Assembly (NCBI GenBank): GCA_965249745.1
Contig: OZ252252.1
Coordinates: 1,054,001 to 1,118,000, forward strand
DNA from: JANYHH01 sp965249745
Lineage (GTDB): Bacteria; Deinococcota; Deinococci; Deinococcales; JAAFIG01
DNA length: 64,000 nt
Reading direction: 5' to 3'
Shown: positions 50,939-60,700 of the stretch, piece by piece
Position numbering within the stretch: the stretch's first letter is position 1
Layout of the letters: each line of letters starts with the position of its first letter
Notes under the pieces: generated by a model
The model's database searches: none
Seen by the model: the letters and a program-made list of their open reading frames with translations, nothing else
What the model was told of the DNA's origin: nothing
Program-made: the position numbers and the translations under genes

Positions 50939-51463
50939 ATGCTGCTATTTGCACACTCCTCCATCCCGTCCACTCACTTCGAGCAGCCGTTCACACGCCA
51001 GCCCTCCTTCCTGCATCAGGACGTGTGCTGTGAAGAAACCCTCTCGCTACTGAAACTCAAAGCCGCACAATGCGTTGTGCTGACAAGCAACCCCTGCCCG
51101 TGTTATCTCGAGACGATTCTGGATTTGAAACCCAGAGCGTTGCTGGGAAGCTGGGATGCGTTGTGGTCCGAGGCGCTCGAGGTAGTACAAAGGGGTGAAG
51201 CGTACTTCAGTGTTCCGACGCAACGTGATGTGCTGACGAAATCCGAACGCGAGGTGCTACGGCTGATCGCCCTGGGTTTTGAGGCGAAGGGAATGGCACG
51301 AAGATTGGGCAAGAGTCCTGGCACGATTAGCGTTCAGATCAGAGGCGTATACAGCAAACTCCGTGCTGCATACCCACAGTTCACCTTAGAGAATCACGTG
51401 CAGCTAACGCACTTCTGGCGTGGGCAGTGGCATCTGCTCGAGGCGGCGTATACCCGATATTAG
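50939..51463 (+). CDS. LuxR/NarL-type regulator of the peptide cluster
   Basis: 174 residues. The C-terminal HTH (about residues 97-160) is of LuxR/NarL type: LTKSEREVLRLIALGFEAKGMARRL, GKSPGTISVQIRGVYSKL. The N-terminal 90 residues look like a degenerate receiver (CVVLTSNPCPCYLETILDL, RALLGSWDALW) without a clear phosphoacceptor Asp. GGGAGAAAC precedes the ATG. A partial second copy lies at 52703. It is the first gene of the GG-peptide export cluster and probably controls it, perhaps through the GTGTC repeats. Confidence 0.75.
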   Translation: MLLFAHSSIPSTHFEQPFTRQPSFLHQDVCCEETLSLLKLKAAQCVVLTSNPCPCYLETILDLKPRALLGSWDALWSEALEVVQRGEAYFSVPTQRDVLTKSEREVLRLIALGFEAKGMARRLGKSPGTISVQIRGVYSKLRAAYPQFTLENHVQLTHFWRGQWHLLEAAYTRY

Positions 51464-51532
51464 GTATTTGTTTTTGGGGATATGCAAGGTAGAACCTAAT
51501 AATTACGATACTCGAGACCAAAGGAGGTCAAG

Positions 51533-51886
51533 ATGATCAGAGAATTGACGGTAGATGAAGCACTCGAGGTTATGGGGGGCTGGGAAGATGCCGAATGTCA
51601 TACCTATGGTACTTTGGCGGATAGTAGTGTCGAGAAAGCTTACTTTGATGGGGAATTCGGCATTTCTGCTACTTCTGTAAATGTTAGCGCAAAAGGCTCA
51701 GCAAGTTCGAATGGAAAAGTCAAATTCGAAGGGAACTATGGTATAGAAGTTAACGGTTTAACTATTCAAACGCCTAGTCTCGTAAATGTTAATATTAGCG
51801 CGAGCGAAGCAGCATATTCGACCTACAGGGCCGGAGAGCGTGCTGGTTACAACTCTGCTACACCAAAAAGATCTCCGTATTGCTGA
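51533..51886 (+). CDS. Double-glycine-leader peptide A
   Basis: 117 residues. The leader MIRELTVDEALEVMGG fits the C39-processed consensus: Leu at -12, Glu at -8, Val at -4, Gly-Gly at -2/-1. Cleavage would leave about 101 residues starting WEDAECH. The mature part is Gly/Ser/Val-rich, likely beta structure (GISATSVNVSAKG, GIEVNGLTIQTP), then helical, with one Cys near each end (ECH; SPYC at the C-terminus). AAAGGAGGT lies 4 bp upstream, a near-perfect ribosome site. A bacteriocin or signalling peptide is likely; it is long for class II bacteriocins. Confidence 0.75.
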   Translation: MIRELTVDEALEVMGGWEDAECHTYGTLADSSVEKAYFDGEFGISATSVNVSAKGSASSNGKVKFEGNYGIEVNGLTIQTPSLVNVNISASEAAYSTYRAGERAGYNSATPKRSPYC

Positions 51887-51892
51887 TTTCTG

Positions 51893-51916
51893 ATTGGGGA
51901 CTTAACAGTCCCCAAT
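51893..51916 (+). terminator. Hairpin after peptide A gene
   Basis: ATTGGGGACT-taac-AGTCCCCAAT, a 10-bp stem followed by TTTAAAC, lies 6 bp after the peptide stop. It probably acts as partial terminator or mRNA stabiliser, allowing more peptide than downstream product. Module B has a hairpin at the same place (53436-53467). Confidence 0.65.
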
Positions 51917-51923
51917 TTAAACT

Positions 51924-52403
51924 ATGGACATTTATTTAACTGGAGATTTCATAAAGATCATCTCAGCGATAGTCCTCTATGCGATTTTGAAAACATTTAT
52001 AAAAATAAAAAAACAACATGTGAATCCAAGGGCTTATTTTATAGTTTCAATCTATGGTTTACTTTGTGGAGAACTGATAAACGTAATTCAAAATGATTTT
52101 TCAGTAGATAAAAATCTTGAAATCGGTAAACTTTTTTCTCTATTATTTATAGCTCCAGTTACCGAAGAGATCATTTTTCGACGAATAATTTTAGTTCTGC
52201 TTGAAAAAAAAATGAATTTGATTTTATCTATACTTTTCTCGTCTCTCTTATTCACATTATTACATCCGAGCATAAGCTTATCTGTTTATTTAGTAGTTTT
52301 TTCTTCATCTTTGATCTTTTCATTAATTTATCTAAAGTATGGATTGTTTTCATCAATTATTTGTCACGCGGTAGCAAATTTTATAGCAATTATTTTTGTA
52401 TAG
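51924..52403 (+). CDS. CPBP-family intramembrane protease A
   Basis: 159 residues with about five transmembrane helices. The three CPBP (CAAX-protease/bacteriocin-processing, Abi) motifs are present: EEIIFRR (EExxxR), FTLLH (FxxxH) and CHAVANF (HxxxN). In bacteriocin loci such proteins give immunity or assist peptide maturation. The gene is strongly AT-rich compared with the chromosome, pointing to recent transfer. It lies between peptide A and the truncated C39 gene, paralleling the order of module B. Confidence 0.8.
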   Translation: MDIYLTGDFIKIISAIVLYAILKTFIKIKKQHVNPRAYFIVSIYGLLCGELINVIQNDFSVDKNLEIGKLFSLLFIAPVTEEIIFRRIILVLLEKKMNLILSILFSSLLFTLLHPSISLSVYLVVFSSSLIFSLIYLKYGLFSSIICHAVANFIAIIFV

Positions 52404-52437
52404 ATGGAATCTATGTTTTTAACTTCGGAGCAAATAA

Positions 52438-52749
52438 ATGAAAAATTATAATGTTCGTTTGCAGGAGAGTAAAAACAATTGTGGACTAGCCGCTATAGGC
52501 TCTGTGGCTACTTTTTATGGACTCAGTATACCTGAAACACATTTGAGAGAGAGTTCGGGGATTTCATCGAAAGGCACGTCAATACTGGGACTTCAACAAT
52601 CAGCCAGAAAACTCGGTCTCGAGGCAAAAGTCTTGTCGGCGGATCTCGAGGATTTAGCCTCCTTGCCATCTCTGCCCGTGTTACCTCGAGACGATACTGG
52701 ATTTGAAACCCAGAGCGTTGCTGGGAAGCTGGGATACGTTGTGGTCTGA
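52438..52749 (+). pseudogene. Truncated C39 peptidase domain (module A)
   Basis: The first about 80 codons match the start of the transporter at 54113: RLQESKNNCGLAAIG carries the oxyanion Gln and catalytic Cys, then SARKLGLEAKVLSADLEDL is almost identical. At the sequence CTGCCCGTG (52674-52682) the DNA switches to the middle of the LuxR-type regulator gene, and the frame ends 22 codons later. The catalytic His and Asp and the whole ABC transporter are missing, so the product cannot be an active peptidase. Confidence 0.85.
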
Positions 52750-53041
52750 AGCGCTCGAGGTGGTGCAAAGAGGTGAAGCGTATTTCAGTGTTCCGACGCA
52801 GCGTGACGTGTTGACGAAATCTGAACGCGAGGTATTGCGGTTGATCGCGCTGGGTTTTGAGGCGAAGGGAATGGCGCGAAAACTGGGCAAGAGTCCTGGG
52901 ACGATTAGCGTTCAGATCAGAGGCGTGTACAGCAAACTCCGTGCTGCATACCCGCAATTCGCCTTAGAGAATCACGTGCAGCTAACGCACTTCTGGCGGG
53001 GGCAGTGGCATTTGCTCGAGGCCACGTATACCCGATATTAG
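52703..53041 (+). pseudogene. 5'-truncated second copy of the LuxR-type regulator
   Basis: 112 codons from a TTG. They are nearly identical to residues 62-174 of the regulator at 50939, differing at only a few positions (MARKL for MARRL, FALENH for FTLENH). The N-terminal 60 residues are replaced by the C39 fragment. The HTH is intact, so an HTH-only protein might be made from the TTG, but no ribosome site is evident. Confidence 0.75.
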
Positions 53042-53109
53042 GTATTTGGTTTTGGGGATGTGCTCGGTAAAGCTGATGATTACGATACTCGAGACCAAAG
53101 GAGGTCAAG

Positions 53110-53424
53110 ATGATTAGAGAGTTGATGGCAGATGAAGCGCTCGAGGTTATGGGGGGCAGATGCACATCGCATCGTACTTACCTTTTACCAAATGGATTGA
53201 CAGGGGGATATGGGATCAAGGCAACTACAACAGGTGATCCAATGCCTACCGTTACAATCACATCATACGGTCCGAATGGTGTTGTTGCCACGCCAAACTC
53301 AACTGTTGTTATAAAAACAGAATGGGTCTCGGGAAGCGAAATGGCAAAAGATATGTATATGAATGATAAGTTTCGAAATGACTACGGCTATTCGAATCTA
53401 CCGTGCGATACGGCTATAGACTAG
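53110..53424 (+). CDS. Double-glycine-leader peptide B
   Basis: 104 residues. The leader MIRELMADEALEVMGG differs from that of peptide A at two residues only. The mature part (88 residues, starting RCTSHRT) is unrelated in sequence but similar in plan: a Cys at the second residue, a beta-like Gly/Thr/Val segment (PTVTITSYGPNG, STVVIKTEWV), a helical end (AKDMYMNDKFRND) and a second Cys near the C-terminus (NLPCDTAID). The same AAAGGAGGTCAAG ribosome site precedes the ATG. It is probably a paired substrate of the same transporter. Confidence 0.75.
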   Translation: MIRELMADEALEVMGGRCTSHRTYLLPNGLTGGYGIKATTTGDPMPTVTITSYGPNGVVATPNSTVVIKTEWVSGSEMAKDMYMNDKFRNDYGYSNLPCDTAID

Positions 53425-53435
53425 CTTTAGAAAGG

Positions 53436-53467
53436 AGCTCCGAATTAGGATTTTATAATTCGGAGCT
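53436..53467 (+). terminator. Hairpin after peptide B gene
   Basis: AGCTCCGAATT and AATTCGGAGCT (11 bp, 10-nt loop) are followed by AAAAATG, the start of CPBP gene B. It occupies the same relative place as the hairpin after peptide A but has a different sequence. A role in setting the peptide-to-downstream expression ratio is likely. Confidence 0.6.
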
Positions 53468-53471
53468 AAAA

Positions 53472-54041
53472 ATGATTTTTAAAGAATTTAACAAGTATCA
53501 GATTCTACTACTTCTAATAAGTCTCTCTTCTCTTTTCTTTGTTTTTGGTGATCTTTTAATTTTTTTAACTTTATTTTTTGGGGCGACTGTTTTATTTATT
53601 AAAAAACCAGAGTTAAATTTTAAGAGCATACTCAATGTGTTTGGGCTTACGGTTCTGTTTTTCTTTGCTGTCATTACGATTAAAACGATTGAAGTCGGAT
53701 TTCTTCCACACAAAATAAATTTTTATTTTTCAAAAGATTTATCCTATTACTCTATCTTCAGAATCATTTTGTTTTCTCCAATTGGTGAAGAATTATTTTA
53801 TAGAGAAACTTTATATGAAAATTTTCTTTTAAAAATAATTAAAACCTCTCCTGTGACAGCAAGTATTTTATCATCGATCTTATTTTGCTGCGCTCATTTT
53901 CATCTTGGGGGAATTGACTTACTCAATACGTTTTTTTCAGGGTTATTTTTCTGCTACATAAGAAGTAAATTCGGACTATTACAGTGTATAACTTGCCATT
54001 TTTTATTTAACTTTCTTTCTTTAATTATTTTTATCAATTAA
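53472..54041 (+). CDS. CPBP-family intramembrane protease B
   Basis: 189 residues from the ATG at 53472 (MIFKEFNKYQ), preferred because it follows the hairpin and directly precedes the first of five or six transmembrane helices; an earlier in-frame ATG lies inside peptide B. CPBP motifs are GEELFYRETLYE (EExxxR), FCCAHFH (FxxxH) and TCHFLFNFL (HxxxN). It is very AT-rich. Only the motifs resemble protease A, so the two have diverged far more than the flanking regulator copies. Confidence 0.8.
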   Translation: MIFKEFNKYQILLLLISLSSLFFVFGDLLIFLTLFFGATVLFIKKPELNFKSILNVFGLTVLFFFAVITIKTIEVGFLPHKINFYFSKDLSYYSIFRIILFSPIGEELFYRETLYENFLLKIIKTSPVTASILSSILFCCAHFHLGGIDLLNTFFSGLFFCYIRSKFGLLQCITCHFLFNFLSLIIFIN

Positions 54042-54112
54042 AAATAATTTTGAAACTTTTCTATAATTGAAGATAAATATTCAGTAAAAGCTGCCTTTGT
54101 TCAAAGGAAACC

Positions 54113-56248
54113 ATGAAGACGTATATTCAAGAAAACATGATGGACTGCGGCATAGTCTGTTTGCGTTCAATATTAAATTATTTCGGTAAAACCTTCCATA
54201 ACAGCATACTGCGGGACGCTGGGGTTGTCTCCTCATCAGGCACTTCTGTTTATGGGCTTTTCAGCGCAGCCAAAAAACTCGGTCTCGAGGCAAAAGTCTT
54301 ATCAGCGGATCTCGAGGATTTACCCTCATTACCATCTCTGCCGGTGATCCTGCACTGGGATAACAATCATTACGTGGTGCTGTGGAAGCTTCGCACCGCT
54401 CGAGGTCAAACGAAAGCCTTGATCGGTGATCCCGCCGATGGACGCAACCGTTGGATGCCGCTGGCAGAAGTGGGACGGCACTGGACGGGGAAACTCTTGT
54501 GGTGTCAGCCGGGCGTGGATTTCGTGCGCGGTAATTTCAGTGGGAAGCGTGGCGTGGCGGGATTGCTGGCACACTTGCAGCATTTCAAAGGCTCCTGGGG
54601 CAGTTTGCTCGAGGTCGGCCTTGGGACCCTCGTGCTGACGCTGTTGGGATTGGGTGCGCCGCTGTTGTCGCAGGTGCTGTTCGACCGCGTACTGACCTTC
54701 CGCGAGGAGATGCTGCTGCCGTACCTGCTGGGAGCCATTTTCATCCTCAGTGGTTTTCAACTGGTGTTCACGGCGGTGCGCGGTGTCATCTCGAGCCACC
54801 TTTCCATGCGCTTGGATTACCGCTTGCATCTGGGGTATCTGAATCACCTGATGCGCTTGCCGATGCGTCAACACGAATCGCGGTTGGTCGGAGATTTGTT
54901 GCAGCGCTTCAGTGACCTGTCCACGGTGCGAACGGTGCTGAGCAGTTTGATGATTGGCGTGCCTTCGGCGGTCTTTTCTCTGATTCTCAGTACCGTGCTG
55001 CTGGTGATGTACAACCCGTCTCTGGCGCTGGTGGCCAGCATCAACATCCCGCTGCAACTCTTGTATCTGCTGATTCTCGCGCCGCAACTACGGGAGAACT
55101 CGAGGCGAGCCATGAAGAAAAGTGGCGAGGTGCAGAGCTTCGTCTTGGGGTCATTGGAGGGACTCAGCACCGTGAAGGCATTGCGGGCGGAGGGCTGGGC
55201 TTTGGAGCGGGGACGGCAGCAGGTGAGCGGCTTGATGGATTTTGGCTGGCGCGGTCTGATGCTGAACACCTGGGGGACATCGGTATTTGGATTGTTGGGT
55301 AACGTCAGTTCCCTGTTCACAATGTGGTACGGCGCGACGCAGGTTTTGCAGCTCAACCTCAGCGTCGGGCAACTCGTGGCGGCGAACGCGTTGATGGGCA
55401 GTGCCCTAGGCGCGTTTTCGACGCTGACCAGCTCGGTGCTTTCCGTGCAAGACGGCGTGGTCGCCTCGGACCGCTTGGCGGAAATCTTAGAGGTCGAACA
55501 GGAGAGCACCAAGGGTATTCGCAGTTTGCCGCCGCTCAGGAGTGGACTCGAGGTCAGCGGCTTGCGATTCGGGTATTTTTCGGAGCGTCCGTTTCTCAAA
55601 GACGTGTCATTCGCGCTCCCCAAAGGTTCTTACTCGGCGCTCCTCGGCGCGAACGGCGGTGGCAAGAGCACGCTCGCGGCGATGCTTTGCAAGATGCTCG
55701 AGCCGGACGCAGGACGCATGATCTGGGATGGCATCGCCTACGCTGATGCCAGTGCTGAGGCGGTGCGTGAGCGGGTGCTGTACGTGCGTCAGGAAGTGCC
55801 CGTGTTTTACGCCTCATTGCGGGAGAACATCGCGCTCGGTGCGGATTTGGAGGATGCCGAACTCTGGCGGGCGCTCGAGGATGTCGGGTTGGACGGCGTG
55901 GCGCGGCGGTTACCGGATGGGCTGGAAACCACCATCGGTGGCGAGACGCTGCACAAATTTTCCACGGGTGAACGTCAGATGCTTGGCTTGGTCAGGGCTT
56001 TGGTGTCTACAGCCGACCTGGTAATCTTGGACGAACCGACCGCGACTCTGGACTTAGAACGCGAGCAGCGTGTGCTGCGGGTTTTGACTGCTCTGAAAGG
56101 GCGGAAAACGCTCTTGGTCGTCACGCACCGACCGGCGCTGATGGAACCCGCCGATCAGATTTTGCATTTGGTGGACGGTGAGATCCGCGTCGAATCCCGG
56201 CTCCCGGTCCTGACAGCGCTTCCGATCCTCGAGGGGTTGCGGGCGTGA
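54113..56248 (+). CDS. C39-peptidase ABC transporter (PCAT)
   Basis: 711 residues. The N-terminal C39 peptidase (about residues 1-130) has YIQENMMDCGIVCL (Gln and Cys12), LHWDNNHYVVL (His) and IGDPADGR (Asp), a complete triad set. Five to six transmembrane helices span about residues 155-430. The nucleotide-binding domain has Walker A GANGGGKST, signature FSTGERQM (variant of LSGGQ) and Walker B LVILDEPTATLD. It cleaves after Gly-Gly and exports the peptide. AAAGGA precedes the ATG, and it overlaps the HlyD gene by 4 bp. Confidence 0.93.
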   Translation: MKTYIQENMMDCGIVCLRSILNYFGKTFHNSILRDAGVVSSSGTSVYGLFSAAKKLGLEAKVLSADLEDLPSLPSLPVILHWDNNHYVVLWKLRTARGQTKALIGDPADGRNRWMPLAEVGRHWTGKLLWCQPGVDFVRGNFSGKRGVAGLLAHLQHFKGSWGSLLEVGLGTLVLTLLGLGAPLLSQVLFDRVLTFREEMLLPYLLGAIFILSGFQLVFTAVRGVISSHLSMRLDYRLHLGYLNHLMRLPMRQHESRLVGDLLQRFSDLSTVRTVLSSLMIGVPSAVFSLILSTVLLVMYNPSLALVASINIPLQLLYLLILAPQLRENSRRAMKKSGEVQSFVLGSLEGLSTVKALRAEGWALERGRQQVSGLMDFGWRGLMLNTWGTSVFGLLGNVSSLFTMWYGATQVLQLNLSVGQLVAANALMGSALGAFSTLTSSVLSVQDGVVASDRLAEILEVEQESTKGIRSLPPLRSGLEVSGLRFGYFSERPFLKDVSFALPKGSYSALLGANGGGKSTLAAMLCKMLEPDAGRMIWDGIAYADASAEAVRERVLYVRQEVPVFYASLRENIALGADLEDAELWRALEDVGLDGVARRLPDGLETTIGGETLHKFSTGERQMLGLVRALVSTADLVILDEPTATLDLEREQRVLRVLTALKGRKTLLVVTHRPALMEPADQILHLVDGEIRVESRLPVLTALPILEGLRA

Positions 56249-57225
56249 ACCGGTCCTTATCCGAACGCCGGTTTGAATGGCATCGCCCGTTGTGGAACGG
56301 GACCCACCTGACGGTCTGGGTGCTCATCGGTTTGGCGGGTGCAGCCATCGTCTGGGCATCCGTCGCCAAGGTGCAGGTGTACGCCCTCGTGCAAGGGCGC
56401 TTGGAGCCGAAGGGCAACATGGTGAAGATGGACACGGGTTTCGGCGGGCGGGTACTCGAGGTGCGCGTCAAACCTTGGGATCGTGTCCGCAAAGGCGATG
56501 TGCTGGTGGTCCTGGACGCTGCGGGCGTGGATGCCAAGGACAGCGCGGCGCAACTCGAGAAAGTGGGGATTGAACGCCGTCAGGCGGCGCAGGCGTTGGA
56601 ACTGGCACAGGTGGATGTGGTGCAAGATCGGCGCTTGTTCCAACAGCAAAAAACCTTGTACGACCTCGGGGCAATCCCGCGCAACGACTTCGAGACGGCT
56701 CAGGTGAATCTAGAGAAGGCGCGATTGACGGTGCAGCAAAACAAGACGCGCCTCAGTGCAGCTTTGCTCGAGGAACGGCGGTTGGGGCAGCGCCAGCGCA
56801 TCGTGGAGGTCGCACCGGTTTCGGGGCAGGTGGCCTCGCTGAGCGTTGAGCAGCCTGGAACGGTTATCTCCGCAGGCTCGAGACTGGCCGAGATCGTCCC
56901 GGACGGTGTGCCATTAGTGCTGCGCGGTTTCGTGGCGGAGGCGGATCGTCCGAAGTTGCGAGGTGGCGCAGTGACCGAGGTCAGTTGGAGCGCGTATCCA
57001 CGTCAGAAATATGGGTTCACGGCGGGGCGCGTCACAGGGATTTCACCCGTGAGTTCCAACCGCTACGAGGTCCTGATCGGGTTTGATCGGCTCGAGTTGC
57101 GCGGAGATTTCGGCACTCGCCCGCTGCTGCCGGGTATGACGGCCGAAGCTCGAGCGATCGCCACCACGAAGACAGCCTTGGCGATGCTCTGGGACTGGGT
57201 GCGGGGCGTCAACCCGTGGGACTGA
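56245..57225 (+). CDS. HlyD-family adaptor of the peptide exporter
   Basis: 326 residues from a GTG overlapping the transporter stop. One transmembrane helix lies at about residues 24-42 (LTVWVLIGLAGAAIVWASV). A split lipoyl/barrel-sandwich domain has FGGRVLEVRVKPWDRVRKGDVLV and VSGQVASLSVEQPGTVISAGSRL, with a long alpha-hairpin between (residues about 100-190). A C-terminal beta-barrel contains RYEVLIGFDRLEL. It connects the transporter across the cell envelope. No TolC-like partner is in the window. Confidence 0.9.
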   Translation: MNRSLSERRFEWHRPLWNGTHLTVWVLIGLAGAAIVWASVAKVQVYALVQGRLEPKGNMVKMDTGFGGRVLEVRVKPWDRVRKGDVLVVLDAAGVDAKDSAAQLEKVGIERRQAAQALELAQVDVVQDRRLFQQQKTLYDLGAIPRNDFETAQVNLEKARLTVQQNKTRLSAALLEERRLGQRQRIVEVAPVSGQVASLSVEQPGTVISAGSRLAEIVPDGVPLVLRGFVAEADRPKLRGGAVTEVSWSAYPRQKYGFTAGRVTGISPVSSNRYEVLIGFDRLELRGDFGTRPLLPGMTAEARAIATTKTALAMLWDWVRGVNPWD

Positions 57226-57776
57226 GACATCGTGCTTGCTCTGTCGTGATGTTCTCTTGATTCAAAAGATACCGATCCGTGCGTGCTCAACTCCACAAAC
57301 AGCGAACTAAAACCCTGTCTGGAACATGGGACAGCCTTCAGCGTGGGCGACGCGAAACAATAGGGATTGAACTTTTGATTTGAGTCCTGAGACTCGTATC
57401 AGGACTGTAAAACTTTAGCGAGTATGAGTAGTACAAATCTTTGACAATCAATCTGTCACATCGAAAAGCCCTGTCCTCTGAGCGACCATAACCCTCGAGT
57501 GATAACCTGTGACGTTTCTGTGACGCACAGATTGCTAACTTCGTGGCAGAGAGACAACCAGTTCTGTTACGAGGGGGGCGGAGAGGACTGGCATCTTCAG
57601 ACGCGAGGGAGAGGCTCGGGTCAAGTTCAAGAAAACGTAATAAGTCAGCAGCCAACTTGCGCTCGAGAAACTGAGTCAAAGCGGATGGGTCAACAGTGGT
57701 CTTCGATCACTGCTTTTCACATGTGTCGCCTCGCGGAGCGCAGCTTGGTTCAACTTCACGATACACAGGGAGATGT
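57226..57776. other. Intergenic stretch with hairpin 57383-57406
   Basis: No credible gene. AGTCCTGA-gactcgta-TCAGGACT (57383-57406) is a perfect 8-bp hairpin that could end the export operon. A TTGACA at 57441 is a possible -35 box for the following gene, but I do not see a good -10 at the right spacing. Confidence 0.45.
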
Positions 57777-60700
57777 ATGCAGTATAACTGGCAGCCCAAA
57801 ACTTGGCAGTGGTTAGCGCTCTCGAGCCTGATGACAGTAGTTTTCACGGCTTGTCCCAGCCCGGTTCAGGAAGCGTCGTTCTCTGTGACCGGACAGGCGT
57901 TCGGGGAAAGTTTCGTGGATGGCAGCCAAATCCAACCGCTCGAGGCGAGCGTCAAAAACCTGAGCGATTTTGCGGGGAAGCCACCCGACGTTTCGTTCAA
58001 CATCAGCGCCGACCTGGATTTTGTCAGTCTTGATAGTGCGCTTTACGACTGCGCGACACCCAGCCAGGTCTTGCTGCTTTGCACCGCCAAGGATGGCGCG
58101 AAGCTCGAGGGGCAAACGCAGGTCAGTTTGAAACCCGTGTTCGATCTGGCGTACAAAGACTCGTTCGTGACCACCTCGAGTCTGCCAGGCTTGCGCCCGC
58201 AAGGCGGTAGATTGATCGGACTTGCGATGAGCATCAGCAGTCCAGCCCTGGCTGCCCCGATTAGTTTCACCTCGCGCACTGTGACGGCTTCTACGACCAA
58301 TTTTGATCTGATGATCGGTAAGTCGGTTTCCAAACCGTTTATTTTGGGAACCAACGGTGGTTCGGGCGAGTTCACACTGACCGCCAGCCTGATCGGAACG
58401 GCCCTCTCCGGTTACGTGAAGATTCAGGACCCGCCGCTGCCCGCCGGTTACAGCTATGACATCGTTGCCACGAACACCAACAATCCCGCTTGGACCTGTG
58501 TTGCTGCCCTATTTTTGCAAAAGGGCATTTCCTGCACTTTGAAGCCACCCGTTACCTTACCGAGCGGTGGAGTTTACCCGCCGATCAAAGTAACGGTCAA
58601 GATGGACTCGAGCGTCACGACCGCCTCACAACTGAACTGCTCTTACGTTTTGCCAAACCTCGGTGAGCTGAACGCCACGAAGACCAACAACAATCAGGGA
58701 CCAGCACCGTACACGGTGCCTTGCACACCGTACACACCGATTCGTACTGATCTGGCAATCACCAAGACACAGATTGCCCCAGTCACTGATCCCGCAAACT
58801 CGTTTTACTGGGGATTGCCCGGCAAGTACAAGATTGTTGTTAGCAACAACACGCTGCCCGCGCAGGCCGTGGCGGGGCCGTTCACTGTGACGGATGTGCT
58901 GAGTAGTACGCCGACGGGAACCGTGATCGCCTTCACGCAAGATCTAGCTGATATTTTTCTGGCCGCCGACGGTTGGACAATCACTGAACCCGAGCCAGGC
59001 ATTTTTATTCCCGTTAATAGCAACGGCTGGTACTGCCTGCAAGGAACGTATCCAAATCTGACCTGCAAGCATCCCGGACCCATTGCTGCGGGTGGAACGC
59101 TCCCACCATTGATTCTCGGCGTCAAGCTGAAACCATCCAGCCCAGCGCTCGCCAACAGCGAAGACAACTGCGTGTCACTTCCAAACGACGCTAACAATCT
59201 GAACAACCAGAGTTGCGTCACAAGTCAGAACCAGGCACTTGAACCGTTCGACGTGAAAATCACCAAAAGCCTGACCGCTCCAGCCGCCGGTCCCACACCG
59301 GGCAGCATCGTCAATTACGCGCTACTAGTACAAAACATCGGTGGTGCGGACGCGGCCGGGCCGCTCACGGTCACCGACACCCTGCCAGGAGCCTTCGTCA
59401 GCGCCACGGTCACAACCTCCCCAGCGAACGCCGCCACGTGCAGCGTAGCTTTTCCGACCCTCACCTGCGTCTCGAGCGGTTCGCTGCCTGCCGGGGCCAG
59501 TTTTACCGTCAACGTATCTGCGACCAGTAGCGCCACCGCGACAGGAACCGTCACCAACACTGCGAGCGTCTCGAGTTACTTCAACGCCTATGATTCGAGC
59601 CTTCTGAACAACACCTCGAGCGTTCCCGTGACGTTCGCATCACTGATTAACCTGAACCGTGCCGAGTCGGTGGTCCAAGCCGCCAATGGCGATTTTGTTG
59701 TGGTCGGCTCGAGCGATTCTACGACGCGAGGGAAGCAATTCGCCGTGCGACGGTACGCCTCCGATGGTACGACCGTGCTCTGGACGAAGATAGAAGATTT
59801 TAGTGCTGTTGACGATACCGCTCTGGATGTCGCTCTGGATAGCGCTGGTGACATTATCGTGGTTGGAAGAGCAAACCTCACCTCTCTAGGGTCTTGCGAC
59901 ACCCAGGCGATTTTAACGAAGTATGACTCGAGCGGCCTGACTGTGGCGGGCTTTCCAAAGTACGTAGGGACAACCACCGATTCCAAGTACGATTACTTCT
60001 CGAGCGTTGCCGTTGATTCACAAAAGAGAATTGTCACTGGCGGATCTGATGCAGAGGTTGACTACCAGAACTGTGGCGGGCAGAACGAGAGTCGTTTTGT
60101 GCTGCATCGCTTTACGGGCGCAGGTCTCGCCGACCCCAGTTTCAACACGAGCGGACGGGTAGAGAGTGACGTTGCCACAGTACTTGGGCATTCATCTTCA
60201 TATGGCGCTTTTGTGGGTGACGTACTGGTTGACGAATCAAATGATGCTTACAAGATCTATGCGGCTGGCAGCACCCCGAACGATCAACGATTGCGAGCCT
60301 TCGCGATCGCTCGCTATGGGACGACGGGTGCGTTAGACACGGCTTGGGGAACGGTTGGCAGCACACCCGGAGTCGGTGTGATTGAAACCAACATCAGTAA
60401 CGGGGCTATCAACCTGACCACGCCTGACCAAGACAGTGTCATCCGAGAAATTGGCATTCAGAACACGCCAACTGGTAAGCGCTTGGTGGCTACTGGCTTT
60501 GATTGCGGCATCAATGACTGCTCTGATGGAGTTCAAGCCGTTAGAAGCTGTGTCGTAACGCGTTACACGACGAACAACGGTGCCCTGGATGGAACCTTTG
60601 GCTCGAGCGGAGCCGTGAGTTTTGGCGCTTCAAATTCAACCGGTGGCGCAGAATGTAATGCCATGACCATCAACCTCAGCACCAACGAAATCGCGGTCAG

